Assembly: GCF_019670005.1 (NCBI RefSeq)
Contig: NZ_AP019783.1
Location: 2,506,150 to 2,570,149, forward strand
DNA length: 64,000 bases
Direction: 5' to 3'
From: Methylomagnum ishizawai
GTDB lineage: Bacteria; Pseudomonadota; Gammaproteobacteria; Methylococcales; Methylococcaceae
Positions 28,104 to 36,803 of this stretch are shown piece by piece. Every line of letters begins with the position of its first letter. Within the stretch, counting starts at the first letter, position 1. The notes under the pieces are model-generated. The model did no database searches and was not told the DNA's origin. It worked only from the letters and a program-made list of their open reading frames with translations. The position numbers and the translations under genes are program-made.

Positions 28104-30371
28104 TCAGGCGGGTTCGGGCGCCACCCGGGCGCTTTCGAACTCGAACGAAAGCTTGTCTTCCTCCACCCCGATCCTGACGATCCCGCCTTCGGTCAGCCTG
28201 CCGAACAATATCTCCTCGGCCAGGGGCTTCTTGATGTTCTCCTGAATCACGCGGCTCATGGGCCGCGCGCCCATCTTGGGGTCGAAGCCATGCTCGGCCA
28301 GCCATTCCCGCGCGTCGGGTTCCAGCACCAGGGACACCCGCTTTTCCGCCAGTTGGGTTTCCAACTCAAACAGGAACTTATCCACCACCTGGCCGATGGT
28401 GTCGATGCTGAGCGGCTTGAATTGGATCACGGTGTCGAGGCGGTTGCGGAATTCCGGGGAGAACGAGCGCTCGATCACCTTCATGCTGTCGGTGCTGTGG
28501 TCCTGCTGGGTGAAGCCGATGGAGGGCCGCCCGCCTTCCGCCGCGCCGGCGTTGGTGGTCATCACCAGGATGATGTTGCGGAAATCGGCCTTGCGCCCGT
28601 TGTTGTCGGTCAAGGTGCCGTGGTCCATGACTTGCAGTAGCAGGTTGAACACATCGCCGTGGGCCTTTTCGATCTCGTCCAGCAGCAGCACCGCGTGCGG
28701 GTGTTTGGTGACTTCCTCGGTCAGGAGTCCACCTTGGTCGAAGCCGACATAGCCGGGCGGTGCGCCGATCAAACGGGACACGGTGTGGCGCTCCATGTAT
28801 TCCGACATGTCGAAGCGGATCAGTTCCACGCCCAGCACCTTGGCGAGTTGGCGGGTCACTTCGGTCTTGCCGACGCCGGTGGGGCCGGAGAACAGGAAGC
28901 AACCGATGGGCTTCTGGGTTTCCCGGAGGCCCGCCCGCGCCAGCTTGATGGCGGCCGAGAGCGCCATGATGGCTTCGTCCTGGCCGAACACCAGCATCTT
29001 CAGGTTCTTTTCCAGGTCGCGCAGTTTGTCCTTGTCGTTGGTGGACACGGTCTTCGGGGGAATTCGGGCGATCTTGGACACGATGTCCTCGATTTCCAGC
29101 GTGCCGATCAGCTTCTTGCGGCGGGAGACCGGTTGCAGCCGTTGGCAAGCCCCGGCTTCGTCGATCACGTCGATGGCCTTGTCGGGCAGATGCCGGTCGG
29201 TGATGTAGCGGTCGGAGAGTTCCGCCGCCGTGCGCAGGGCCGCGAGCGAATATTTCACCTCGTGGTGCTTCTCGAACCGGGTCTTGAGTCCCTTCAGGAT
29301 GTGATAGGTCTCGTCGACGGTGGGTTCGTGGATGTCGATCTTCTGGAAGCGGCGGGCCAGGGCGCGGTCCTTCTCGAAGATGCCGCGATATTCCTGATAG
29401 GTGGTGGAGCCGATACAGCGTAGGTCGCCCGAGGCCAACACCGGCTTGATGAGGTTGGAAGCGTCCATCACCCCGCCCGAAGCCGAACCCGCGCCGATGA
29501 TGGTGTGGATTTCGTCGATGAACAGGATGGAGTTCGGTTCTTTCTTCAATTGCGCCAACAGGGCTTTCAAGCGCTTCTCGAAGTCGCCGCGGTATTTGGT
29601 GCCCGCCACCAAGGCACCCAGGTCCAGGGCGTAGATGGTGCTTTCGGCCAGGATGTCCGGGACTTCGTTGTCGATGATCTTCTTGGCCAGGCCCTCGGCG
29701 ATGGCGGTTTTGCCGACCCCGGCCTCGCCCACCAGCAGCGGGTTGTTCTTGCGGCGGCGGCAGAGGACCTGCACCGTGCGCTCGATTTCGTCCTTGCGGC
29801 CGATCAAGGGATCGATCTTGCCGCGCTTGGCCATTTCGTTGAGGTTGGTGGCGAACTTATCCAGGGGGTTGGCGTTGGAGGCATCGCCCTCGTCGCCGTC
29901 CGGGCTACCGGGTTTGGCGGCGGGCTCGGCTTCCTCGCGGACTTTGGAGATGCCGTGGGAAATGTAGTTCACCACGTCCAACCGGGTCACGTCCTGCTTG
30001 TTCAGCAGGTAGACCGCTTGGGAATCCTGTTCGCTGAAGATGGCGACCAGGATATTGGCCCCGGTGACTTCCTTCTTGCCGGAGGATTGCACATGGAAGG
30101 CCGCCCGTTGCAACACCCTTTGGAAACCCAGGGTCGGCTGGGTTTCGCGCTTGACGCCGGGGGGGATCAAGGGGGTGGTTTCGTCGAGGAAGTCGATCAG
30201 TTCCTTGCGGAGCGGGTCGAGCCGGGCACCGCAGGCCTTGAGGACTTCCACCGCGACGGCGTTGTCGAGCATCGCCAGGAGCAGATGTTCGACGGTGATG
30301 AATTCGTGCCGCTTTTCGTAGGCCGACCGGAACGCGACATTCAGCGAGTGTTCGAGATCTTTGCTTAACAT
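28104..30371 (-). CDS. clpA: ATP-dependent Clp protease ATP-binding subunit ClpA
   Basis: 755 residues from the ATG at 30371 ([10 protein letters not shown], as in E. coli MLNQELELSL), with AGCAGGG upstream. Two N-terminal Clp_N repeats ([14 protein letters not shown]), first AAA+ module with [13 protein letters not shown] and [14 protein letters not shown], second with [13 protein letters not shown] and [11 protein letters not shown], then the D2 small domain. Hexameric unfoldase feeding ClpP and recruiting N-degron substrates through ClpS. It follows clpS by 13 bases in the same operon. No clpP is here. Confidence 0.97.
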   Translation of the reverse strand: MLSKDLEHSLNVAFRSAYEKRHEFITVEHLLLAMLDNAVAVEVLKACGARLDPLRKELIDFLDETTPLIPPGVKRETQPTLGFQRVLQRAAFHVQSSGKKEVTGANILVAIFSEQDSQAVYLLNKQDVTRLDVVNYISHGISKVREEAEPAAKPGSPDGDEGDASNANPLDKFATNLNEMAKRGKIDPLIGRKDEIERTVQVLCRRRKNNPLLVGEAGVGKTAIAEGLAKKIIDNEVPDILAESTIYALDLGALVAGTKYRGDFEKRLKALLAQLKKEPNSILFIDEIHTIIGAGSASGGVMDASNLIKPVLASGDLRCIGSTTYQEYRGIFEKDRALARRFQKIDIHEPTVDETYHILKGLKTRFEKHHEVKYSLAALRTAAELSDRYITDRHLPDKAIDVIDEAGACQRLQPVSRRKKLIGTLEIEDIVSKIARIPPKTVSTNDKDKLRDLEKNLKMLVFGQDEAIMALSAAIKLARAGLRETQKPIGCFLFSGPTGVGKTEVTRQLAKVLGVELIRFDMSEYMERHTVSRLIGAPPGYVGFDQGGLLTEEVTKHPHAVLLLDEIEKAHGDVFNLLLQVMDHGTLTDNNGRKADFRNIILVMTTNAGAAEGGRPSIGFTQQDHSTDSMKVIERSFSPEFRNRLDTVIQFKPLSIDTIGQVVDKFLFELETQLAEKRVSLVLEPDAREWLAEHGFDPKMGARPMSRVIQENIKKPLAEEILFGRLTEGGIVRIGVEEDKLSFEFESARVAPEPA

Positions 30372-30384
30372 AATCAAGACCCTG

Positions 30385-30705
30385 CTAGGTCTCCTCCATG
30401 CTGCACAGCAAGGGATGCTGGTGCTGCCGGGAGTAGTCGTTTACCAAGCGGACTTTGGTTTCCGCCACGTCTTTTGAGAAAACACCACAAACGCCGATGC
30501 CCCGCGTATGGACATGGAGCATGACCTGGGTGGCTTTTTCCTCGCTCATGCCGAAGAAGGTTTTCAGCACTTCCACCACGAAATCCATCGGGGTGAAGTC
30601 ATCGTTCAACAAGACGACCTTGTATAGGGGAGGCCGCTTGAGTTTGGGTTCTGCTTCCTGGACAGCAAGATCGTCGTTGAGCTTGTGATCAGGATGTTGG
30701 GCCAT
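30385..30705 (-). CDS. clpS: ClpS adaptor of the N-degron pathway
   Basis: 106 residues from the ATG at 30705; the frame is open 22 codons upstream, but the promoter at 30755-30783 and CCAAGAG next to the start favour 30705. The disordered N-terminal tail is followed by the folded core: [20 protein letters not shown] carries the substrate-pocket Asn-Asp, then [19 protein letters not shown] and a KDVAETK segment. It presents N-terminal Leu/Phe/Trp/Tyr proteins to ClpA, whose gene lies 13 bases downstream. Confidence 0.96.
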   Translation of the reverse strand: MAQHPDHKLNDDLAVQEAEPKLKRPPLYKVVLLNDDFTPMDFVVEVLKTFFGMSEEKATQVMLHVHTRGIGVCGVFSKDVAETKVRLVNDYSRQHQHPLLCSMEET

Positions 30706-30754
30706 CTCTTGGAATCCTATATTGCGAACAGGCCGGATCGTTTCGGCGGAACTT

Positions 30755-30783
30755 ACTATAGCACCGGGCAAGGGGCTTGTCTT
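30755..30783 (-). promoter_or_regulatory. Sigma-70-type promoter for clpS-clpA
   Basis: On the minus strand: AAGACA (30783-30778), a 17-base spacer, then TATAGT (30760-30755) preceded by TGC, giving an extended -10. The expected start is about 40 bases upstream of the clpS ATG. Both hexamers are 4-5 of 6 to consensus with ideal spacing. Confidence 0.65.
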
Positions 30784-30866
30784 AACCCCAGGCGGCGGTA
30801 TTTGGGGTGGTTAAAGGTGTCGGTGTGATACCGTTCGCGGCATTATCCCGTGGGCGGTATTGGCCG

Positions 30867-30903
30867 AAAATGGGGGGCCGGGCTGGCTGCCGCGCCCGGC
30901 CCC
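30867..30903 (-). terminator. Terminator after htpX
   Basis: A perfect 10-bp GC-only stem (30874-30883 with 30894-30903), loop of 10, is followed on the minus strand by CCATTTTC. It starts 6 bases beyond the htpX stop. The T-run is only four bases. Confidence 0.6.
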
Positions 30904-30908
30904 AGGCA

Positions 30909-31802
30909 TCAGCGCAGGTCGCGCAGGGCGGCGATGCGCTCCTCCAGCGGCGGATGGCTCATGAACAGCTTCTGGAAGCCCTCCGCGAGGCCGCCGTTGA
31001 TGCCGAAGGCGGCGAGCTGGCCCGGCAATTCCTCGTGGTCATGGCTACGGCGCAGGGCTTCGAGGGCCGCGATCATCTTGCCGCGTCCGGTCAAACCGGC
31101 GGCCCCGGCATCGGCGCGGAATTCACGCCAGCGCGAGAACCACATCACGATCATGGTCGCCAGGATGGAGAGCAGCACCTGTGCCACCATCTGGGTGATG
31201 TAGTAGGCCGGGCCGTAGCCGCCGCGGTCGTCGTCGCCGGAGCGGAACAGGGTGCGGTCCACCACATGGCCGATCAGGGTCGCGAAGAAATAGACGAAGG
31301 TGTTCACCACCCCTTGCAGCAAGCCCATGGTCACCATATCGCCGTTGGCGACATGGCTGATTTCATGGCCCAGCACCGCTTCCACCGCGTCGGCGTCCAT
31401 GGCGTGCAACAGCCCGGTGCTGACGGCGACCAGGGAGCTGTGCTTGCTCATGCCGGTGGCGAAGGCGTTGGGTTCGGGGGAGTCGAAGATGCCGACCTCC
31501 GGCATCCCGATCCGGGCCTGCTGGGCGAGGCGGGCGACGGTTTCCACCAGCCATTGCTCGGTGGAATTGGAAGGCCGTTCGATGACATAGACCCCCATGG
31601 ATTGCTTGGCCATCCATTTCGACATCAGCAGTGAAATGAACGAGCCGCTCATGCCGATGATGGCCGACATGAGCAGCAATTGGTCGAGGTTGAGATGGAC
31701 GCCCTGGCGGCCCAGGTATTGGCCCAGCCCGAGGACGTGGAAGATGACGCTGACCAGTAGCAGCACGGCGGCGTTGGTCAGCAGGAATAAGAAGATGCGC
31801 AT
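30909..31802 (-). CDS. htpX: Membrane zinc metalloprotease HtpX
   Basis: 297 residues from the ATG at 31802 (MRIFLFLLTNAAVLLLV); upstream codons in frame look non-coding. M48 family, inner-membrane quality control. Membrane helices at about 4-24 and 38-58, the zinc motif HEISH in VLGHEISHVANGD with a downstream glutamate in REFRADAGAA, two more hydrophobic segments (TFVYFFATLIGHVV; MVAQVLLSILATMIVMW), and the closing LFMSHPPLEERIAAL motif. Divergent from the sugar dehydrogenase gene; own terminator hairpin downstream. Confidence 0.96.
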   Translation of the reverse strand: MRIFLFLLTNAAVLLLVSVIFHVLGLGQYLGRQGVHLNLDQLLLMSAIIGMSGSFISLLMSKWMAKQSMGVYVIERPSNSTEQWLVETVARLAQQARIGMPEVGIFDSPEPNAFATGMSKHSSLVAVSTGLLHAMDADAVEAVLGHEISHVANGDMVTMGLLQGVVNTFVYFFATLIGHVVDRTLFRSGDDDRGGYGPAYYITQMVAQVLLSILATMIVMWFSRWREFRADAGAAGLTGRGKMIAALEALRRSHDHEELPGQLAAFGINGGLAEGFQKLFMSHPPLEERIAALRDLR

Positions 31803-31961
31803 GGTGTCGATTACCTGTCTGTGTGGCGGTGATACCATATTTGGAGGCTCGGGCTTAAAAATCAAGTTGTTTGGGTCGATAAGCGCCGTTCCATGCCGTC
31901 TTTTCGCCACGCCGATCCGGCGGGCAGGAAGCCCAATCCCTCCAAATCACGAGGAGTCGCC

Positions 31962-33068
31962 ATGAATATCCGATTCAAGCACCTAGGCTGTTTGCTTGCT
32001 TTTGCCGGTGCGGGGGCCGTCCAGGCCGAGGTCGGCCTGGGAGCGATGAGCGTGCCGCCCGGATTCCACATCGCGCTATACACCGACCAGGTGCCCAGCG
32101 CCCGGGCCTTGGCCTTGGGGGACGATGGCACCGTGTATGTCGGCAGCCTGGACGCGGGCAAGGTCTACGCCGTGCGCGACGACAACCACGATGGCAAGGC
32201 CGACCGGGTCTATACCCTGGCTTCCGGCCTGCATATGCCGAACGGGGTGGCTAGCCTGGACGGGGATTTGTACGTGGCCGAGGTGTCCCGCATCGGCAAG
32301 CTCAAGGATATCGGCCATCATCTGGCCGATCCGCCGCCGCTGGAAACGGTCTACGACGGCTATCCCAAGGATGTCCACCATGGTTGGAAATATCTCAGGG
32401 TCGGGCCGGACCGCAAGCTGTACGTGCCGGTGGGTGCGCCCTGCAATATCTGCAATCCCTCCCAGGACATCTACGCCAGCCTGACCCGGCTCGATCCCGA
32501 CGGCAAGAACCTGGAAATCTACGCCAAGGGCATCCGCAACACGGTCGGTTTCGACTGGCATCCCGAAACCCACGAACTGTGGTTCACCGACAATGGCCGC
32601 GATTGGCTGGGCAACGACGCCCCGCCCGACGAACTCGATACCGCGCCCAAGGCCGGGATGCATTTCGGCTATCCTTTCTGCCACGGCAAGGATGTCGCCG
32701 ATCCCGAGTTCGGCAAATTCAAAGCCTGTGCCCAGACCACGCCGCCCGCCTGGAATTTCCCGGCCCATGTCGCCCCTTTGGGGATGCGCTTCTATACCGG
32801 CACCCAATTCCCCGCCGAATATCGGGGCCAACTCTTCGTCGCCCAGCATGGTTCCTGGAACCGCTCCACGCCCCAGGGTTATCGGGTGGTGCTGGTGCGC
32901 TTCCAGGATGGCAAGCCGGTGGAGGAAAAACCCTTCGCCGAGGGGTGGCTCCAGGCCGATGGCCAGGTGGCGGGCCGCCCCGTCGATATCTTGACGCTGC
33001 CGGACGGGGCCTTGCTGGTGTCGGACGACAAGCGCGGCGCGATCTACCGCATTTCCTATCAACCCTAA
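31962..33068 (+). CDS. PQQ-dependent sugar (sorbosone-type) dehydrogenase, exported
   Basis: 368 residues from the ATG at 31962 with GAGGAG ideally placed. Residues 1-22 form a Sec signal peptide (lysine-containing start, LGCLLAFAGAGA core, cleavage after VQA). The mature part is a six-bladed beta-propeller of the soluble glucose/sorbosone dehydrogenase family: LHMPNGVAS, the DVHHGWKYLRVGPD strand, YVPVGAPCNICNP, GIRNTVGFDWHPET, WFTDNGRDWLGNDAPPDEL and FVAQHGSWNRSTPQGYRV. It likely oxidises an aldose or similar compound in the periplasm using PQQ; the substrate is unknown and no pqq genes are in this window. Confidence 0.85.
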   Translation: MNIRFKHLGCLLAFAGAGAVQAEVGLGAMSVPPGFHIALYTDQVPSARALALGDDGTVYVGSLDAGKVYAVRDDNHDGKADRVYTLASGLHMPNGVASLDGDLYVAEVSRIGKLKDIGHHLADPPPLETVYDGYPKDVHHGWKYLRVGPDRKLYVPVGAPCNICNPSQDIYASLTRLDPDGKNLEIYAKGIRNTVGFDWHPETHELWFTDNGRDWLGNDAPPDELDTAPKAGMHFGYPFCHGKDVADPEFGKFKACAQTTPPAWNFPAHVAPLGMRFYTGTQFPAEYRGQLFVAQHGSWNRSTPQGYRVVLVRFQDGKPVEEKPFAEGWLQADGQVAGRPVDILTLPDGALLVSDDKRGAIYRISYQP

Positions 33069-33082
33069 TAATGAGATATCCC

Positions 33083-33826
33083 ATGAGCCAAACCCACTGC
33101 GCCGCCGAACTATTGTTCGATGGTCCCATCGCCGAGGAATACAACCTGCTGCACCGGATCGCCCCGGAGATACCCGACATGAGCCGCCGGGTGGGCGAAT
33201 TCGTCGGGGCTTGGGCCGCGCCCGCCGCCGGGAACCTGGAACTGCTGGAACTCGGCACCGGCACCGGCGTGACCACCGCGTATTTGCTGCATCACCGCCC
33301 GGATGCGCGTATCACCAGCCTCGACAACGGTCCCGCCATGCTGGAACAGGCTGGCCGCCATCTGGCCGGGGCCGTGGCGGAGGGCCGGTTGCGCCTGGTC
33401 GAGAGCGATGCCTTGTCCTACCTCGCCCAATGGCCGACCGCCAGCCTGGACCTCGTGGCCAGCGCCTATACCGTACACAATTTCCTGCAAGGCTACCGGG
33501 GCCGGGTGTTCGAAGAAATCCACCGCGTATTGAAGCCGGGCGGCGTGTTCGTCAACGGCGACCGCTACGCCCTCGACGACAGCCTGCAACACCTGCGGCG
33601 GACCCAGGACGAGGTGCGCGGTTATTTCCGGGAATTCCTGGCCATGGACCGGCCCGATTTGCTGGAACAATGGGTGTTGCATTTGTTCAGCGACGAATCC
33701 CAGGACCACATCATGCGCTTGGAACCGGCCCTGGCGCGGATGGCGGAGGCTGGATTCCAGCCCGTGACCTGCCATTACCGGGAAGGGGTCAATGCCTTGG
33801 TCGGCGGGGTGAAGCCTTGGCCGTGA
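33083..33826 (+). CDS. Class I SAM-dependent methyltransferase
   Basis: 247 residues from the ATG at 33083; an ATG at 33071 would add four residues. Motif I is LLELGTGTGVTTAYLL (about residues 53-68), followed by the acidic SLDNGPAMLEQA, a motif near ESDALSYLAQ, and EIHRVLKPGGVFVNGDRYAL as the post-IV block. The substrate cannot be read from the sequence. Its stop overlaps the GTG start of radA, so the pair is co-translated, although no shared role is known. Confidence 0.85.
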   Translation: MSQTHCAAELLFDGPIAEEYNLLHRIAPEIPDMSRRVGEFVGAWAAPAAGNLELLELGTGTGVTTAYLLHHRPDARITSLDNGPAMLEQAGRHLAGAVAEGRLRLVESDALSYLAQWPTASLDLVASAYTVHNFLQGYRGRVFEEIHRVLKPGGVFVNGDRYALDDSLQHLRRTQDEVRGYFREFLAMDRPDLLEQWVLHLFSDESQDHIMRLEPALARMAEAGFQPVTCHYREGVNALVGGVKPWP

Positions 33827-35196
33827 AACCGCCCAAGGACGGCCGCAAAATCGTCTACCGCTGCACCGATTGCGGCCATGCCCAGAATAAATGGGCCGGC
33901 CAATGTCCCGGCTGCGGCGCTTGGAACTCCCTGGTCGAAGGCGTCGAGGACCGCGCCGCGAGGTTCGCCGGTTTCGCCGGGGCGGCGGGGGAGGGGGCCG
34001 CGCCGGTGTCCCTGGCCGAGGTCGAGGCCGAGGAAATCCGCCGCGTGCCCTGTGGCCTGGAAGAATTCGACCGGGTCTTGGGTGGCGGGCTGGTGCCGGG
34101 GTCGGCCATCCTGATCGGCGGCGATCCCGGCATCGGCAAATCCACCTTGCTGTTGCAGACCGTGGCCGCGCTGGGTGGCGACCACAAGGTGCTTTACGTC
34201 ACCGGCGAGGAATCCATCCGTCAGGTGAGCCTCAGGGCGCGGCGGCTGCAACTCGGCGGCGCGGCGGCGGTGCGGATCGTCGCCGAAACCCGCCTAGAGC
34301 AAATCTTGGCGGTGGCGCAGGCGGAACAGCCGGAATTCCTGGTGGTGGATTCCATCCAGACCGCCTACAGCGAATTGCTGCAATCCGCCCCCGGTTCGGT
34401 GGCCCAGGTGCGGGAGTGCGCCGCCCGGCTGGTGCGCTACGCCAAGGAAACCCAGACCACGGTGTTCCTGGTCGGCCATGTGACCAAGGAGGGCGCGCTG
34501 GCCGGTCCCAGGGTGTTGGAACATATGGTCGATACCGTGCTGTATTTCGAGGGCGACGACAGCAGCCGGTTCCGGGTGATCCGCGCCTTCAAGAACCGTT
34601 TCGGCGCGGTCAACGAAATGGGCGTGTTCGCCATGACCGAAACCGGCCTGCGCGAGGTCCGCAATCCCTCGGCCATCTTCCTGTCCCGTGGCGACGAGGA
34701 CGCGCCCGGCAGCGTGGTGATGGTGATGCGCGAGGGCAGCCGCCCGATGCTGGTCGAGGTCCAGGCCTTGGTGGACGAATCCCATCTGCCCAGCCCGCGC
34801 CGGGTCGCGGTGGGCATGGAGGGCAACCGGCTGGCGATGCTGCTGGCGATCCTGCATCGCCATGGCGGGGTGCCGCTGTTCAACCAGGATGTGTTCGTCA
34901 ATCTGGTGGGCGGCCTGCGCCTGGGCGAGACCGCCGGGGATTTGGCAGTGGCTTTGGCGGTGGTGTCGAGCTACCGCGATAAGCAGGTGCCGCGCGATTG
35001 GGTGGTGTTCGGCGAACTCGGCCTGAATGGCGAGGTCCGCCCGGTGCAGAACGGCGAGGAACGCCTGAAGGAAGCCGCCAAACATGGGTTCAAGCACGCC
35101 CTGGCCCCGGCCAAGAACGCGCCCAGGTCGCTGGCCGTTCCCGGCTTGGAGGTCGTTCCCGTGAAGAGCCTCCGCGAAGCTATTGCCGTATTATGA
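33823..35196 (+). CDS. radA: DNA repair and recombination ATPase RadA
   Basis: 457 residues from a GTG at 33823 that overlaps the preceding stop (GTGA); length matches RadA. Order: N-terminal C4 zinc finger (CTDCGHAQNKWAGQCPGCG), RecA-like ATPase with Walker A GGDPGIGKST and LVVDSIQT, the RadA-specific KNRFG motif (FKNRFGAVNEMGVF), and a C-terminal Lon-protease-like domain (GNRLAMLLAILHRHGG; FVNLVGGLRLGETAGDLA). It drives branch migration of recombination intermediates. The stop codon is part of a 14-base motif repeated near fliE. Confidence 0.96.
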   Translation: MKPPKDGRKIVYRCTDCGHAQNKWAGQCPGCGAWNSLVEGVEDRAARFAGFAGAAGEGAAPVSLAEVEAEEIRRVPCGLEEFDRVLGGGLVPGSAILIGGDPGIGKSTLLLQTVAALGGDHKVLYVTGEESIRQVSLRARRLQLGGAAAVRIVAETRLEQILAVAQAEQPEFLVVDSIQTAYSELLQSAPGSVAQVRECAARLVRYAKETQTTVFLVGHVTKEGALAGPRVLEHMVDTVLYFEGDDSSRFRVIRAFKNRFGAVNEMGVFAMTETGLREVRNPSAIFLSRGDEDAPGSVVMVMREGSRPMLVEVQALVDESHLPSPRRVAVGMEGNRLAMLLAILHRHGGVPLFNQDVFVNLVGGLRLGETAGDLAVALAVVSSYRDKQVPRDWVVFGELGLNGEVRPVQNGEERLKEAAKHGFKHALAPAKNAPRSLAVPGLEVVPVKSLREAIAVL

Positions 35197-35207
35197 TAAC
35201 AGTACCA
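35194..35207. repeat. TGATAACAGTACCA motif, copy 1
   Basis: A 14-base motif covering the radA stop. It recurs exactly at 38401-38414 and with two changes at 38245-38258. Its left and right ends are loosely dyad-symmetric (TGATA / TATCA in the variant copy). Confidence 0.5.
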
Positions 35208-35288
35208 TAAAGCGCGGAGCGTACAGCGACGGCGTTTTTTTGTTTTTCCATCCACGGGCTACATACAGCCTATGGACGGTAAGCCCAG

Positions 35289-35666
35289 CTAGACCGGACC
35301 CTGGGCGGCCAAGGCTTCGAGGTCGCGGTCCAGCAGCTCGGGATCGCCCAGGTTCAATTCCACCAAGCGCCTGAGCGTGGAAATACTGTCGAGGTCGATA
35401 TGCTCGCACTCGAAGCCCGCCCGCCGCTCCCGCCGATGGATCAATATCCCCCGCATGGCGATCCGCACATCGTCGCTCAAGTGGATTTCGATAGGGTAGG
35501 GGGCACCGATGGCGAGCGCCACCGCCGGGTCGATCTCCAGCAGGCAACCCCTGAGCGAAAGGTCCAAAGTCCGCGCCGCCAGGGACGAATCTTCCAGGGC
35601 GATAAGCGCCGGAGCGTCGTGGGCGATGCGATGGAAATGGCGGTGTTCTGGATTGGTGGCGGGCAT
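35289..35666 (-). CDS. PilZ domain protein (c-di-GMP receptor)
   Basis: 125 residues forming a single PilZ domain. The c-di-GMP signature is complete: RHFHR near residues 9-13 (RxxxR) and DLSLRG about 35-40 (DxSxxG). The rest shows the expected beta-barrel strands (IEIHLSDDVRIAMRGILIHR; RAGFECEHIDLDSIS) and a closing helix. It should bind c-di-GMP and act on a partner. It lies downstream of the FHA gene on the same strand (16-base gap), so they probably share a transcript, and it is close to fleQ and the flagellar operon. Confidence 0.88.
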   Translation of the reverse strand: MPATNPEHRHFHRIAHDAPALIALEDSSLAARTLDLSLRGCLLEIDPAVALAIGAPYPIEIHLSDDVRIAMRGILIHRRERRAGFECEHIDLDSISTLRRLVELNLGDPELLDRDLEALAAQGPV

Positions 35667-35681
35667 GGTGGTGGTTCCGGG

Positions 35682-36290
35682 TTATTTCTGGAAAAACAGC
35701 AACAGGGAACTATTGATCCTGACGATGTCGTTGTTCTGGAGCAAGACTTCTTCGCCGACCTGTAGGGAATTGCCGTTGACGGTCAACAGCACCTCGCCAT
35801 CCTTGGGGCTGATGGTATAGCCATTGTCCCCCTTGTTGACGACCACGAGGCCGGTCGGGCCTTTGCCGATCTGGGTCAGCGTTTGCTTCAACGGGATCAC
35901 CATCCCGATCTTCTTCCCGTTCATCACCTGGAAACTGCCCTCGAAAGCCCGGAACACATTGGTGGGACCGGGTTCGGGCGGCGGCGTCGTCCGTGGTGCC
36001 GGGGGCCGTTGGCTGAAGTAGAGGTCGTGCTTGCCGAGCAGGATATGGTCGCCATCGTCCAGCCGTTCCCGCGAGACGGCCCGTCCGTTCAGGTAGACCG
36101 GGAACTCCGTCTGCAACTGCTGGATGACGTAGCCCTCCTGGGTGAATTTCACCGTCGCGTGGAAATCGGCCAGGGCCAGGCTGTCGATATGCACCGCGTT
36201 CGAGGGATTCCGGCCTATGCTGATCTCGTCCCGTTCCAACTCGATGGACTGCAGGGGGATGCCTTTGAAAGTGACGGTCAGTTTGGACAT
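35682..36290 (-). CDS. FHA domain protein (two FHA-like modules)
   Basis: 202 residues if started at the ATG at 36290 (MSKLTVTFKGIPLQ). In-frame ATGs at 36347 and 36398 exist; none has a clean ribosome binding site. First FHA module about 1-95: the phosphothreonine-pocket motif SIGRNPSNAVHID, ALADFHATVKF and PVYLNGRAV. After a Pro-rich linker, a second, more diverged module (TQIGKGPTGLVVVN; ISPKDGEVLLTVNGNSLQVGEE). FHA modules bind phosphothreonine or act in protein assembly. A TATAAT hexamer at 36409-36414 on the minus strand may be its -10. Confidence 0.78.
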   Translation of the reverse strand: MSKLTVTFKGIPLQSIELERDEISIGRNPSNAVHIDSLALADFHATVKFTQEGYVIQQLQTEFPVYLNGRAVSRERLDDGDHILLGKHDLYFSQRPPAPRTTPPPEPGPTNVFRAFEGSFQVMNGKKIGMVIPLKQTLTQIGKGPTGLVVVNKGDNGYTISPKDGEVLLTVNGNSLQVGEEVLLQNNDIVRINSSLLLFFQK

Positions 36291-36803
36291 GGATCGAGGC
36301 GTGGAAATATGGGAGGGCCGGGCTGGGTTCGGGGCGTGGGGTTGCATGGAGTTCCGTTCCGTTGTGGGGGTGTTGCGAGCGGTGTCTCCTCGTGACATCC
36401 CTAAATTATAGCCGCTTTGCCTGCCGGTCTAGCCATGGATATCGACATTCTCCGGCTTTCCGCCGGGGATGGTGTGTCCCCCGATGGGCGCGTTCCGGCG
36501 GCGGATTTTGATACGGCTGAAGCTGCCTTTGGGAGGCGGGCCGGAGCCGCCTGGGAAATCCTGCTGCTAAGTTGACGACAAATTTTTGACGATTAAACTT
36601 CTGAGGCATGGCTTAGAAAGAAACACCCGGCATGGCTGTTTCCGCTAACGATCCGACCTCGTCCCAAGCCGGTGCGCCATCCCCGAGAGCGATGGCCACG
36701 CCCTATCGGCGACCCGATGGCGGAGGGCCACGGCTATCATGAATAACAAATCAGGCCCGGATCGGTCCGACCGAATCCGTCCCATCGATGGAGTTTTAGA
36801 ACG
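36291..36803. other. Divergent intergenic region FHA gene / fleQ
   Basis: About 510 bases, or 400 if the FHA protein starts at 36398. On the minus strand TATAAT (36409-36414) is a good -10 without a clear -35. On the plus strand TATCAT at 36735-36740 may serve fleQ. A strong hairpin (36758-36779) lies just before fleQ. A 67-codon frame at 36406-36609 on the minus strand looks non-coding. Nothing else stands out. Confidence 0.4.
36758..36779 (+). promoter_or_regulatory. Hairpin in the fleQ leader
   Basis: CGGAT-CGGT, loop CCG, ACCG-(A)-ATCCG: nine pairs with a single bulged A. It ends 24 bases before the fleQ ATG and so would lie in the leader RNA, or could be a DNA operator. Confidence 0.4.

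Noticed and set aside
35208-35260. Rho-independent terminator after radA
   Set aside because: There is a T7 run at 35236-35242, but no convincing GC stem directly before it.
36406-36609. 67-codon minus-strand frame upstream of the FHA gene
   Set aside because: Arg/Pro-rich, no ribosome binding site, and it overlaps the likely promoter region.
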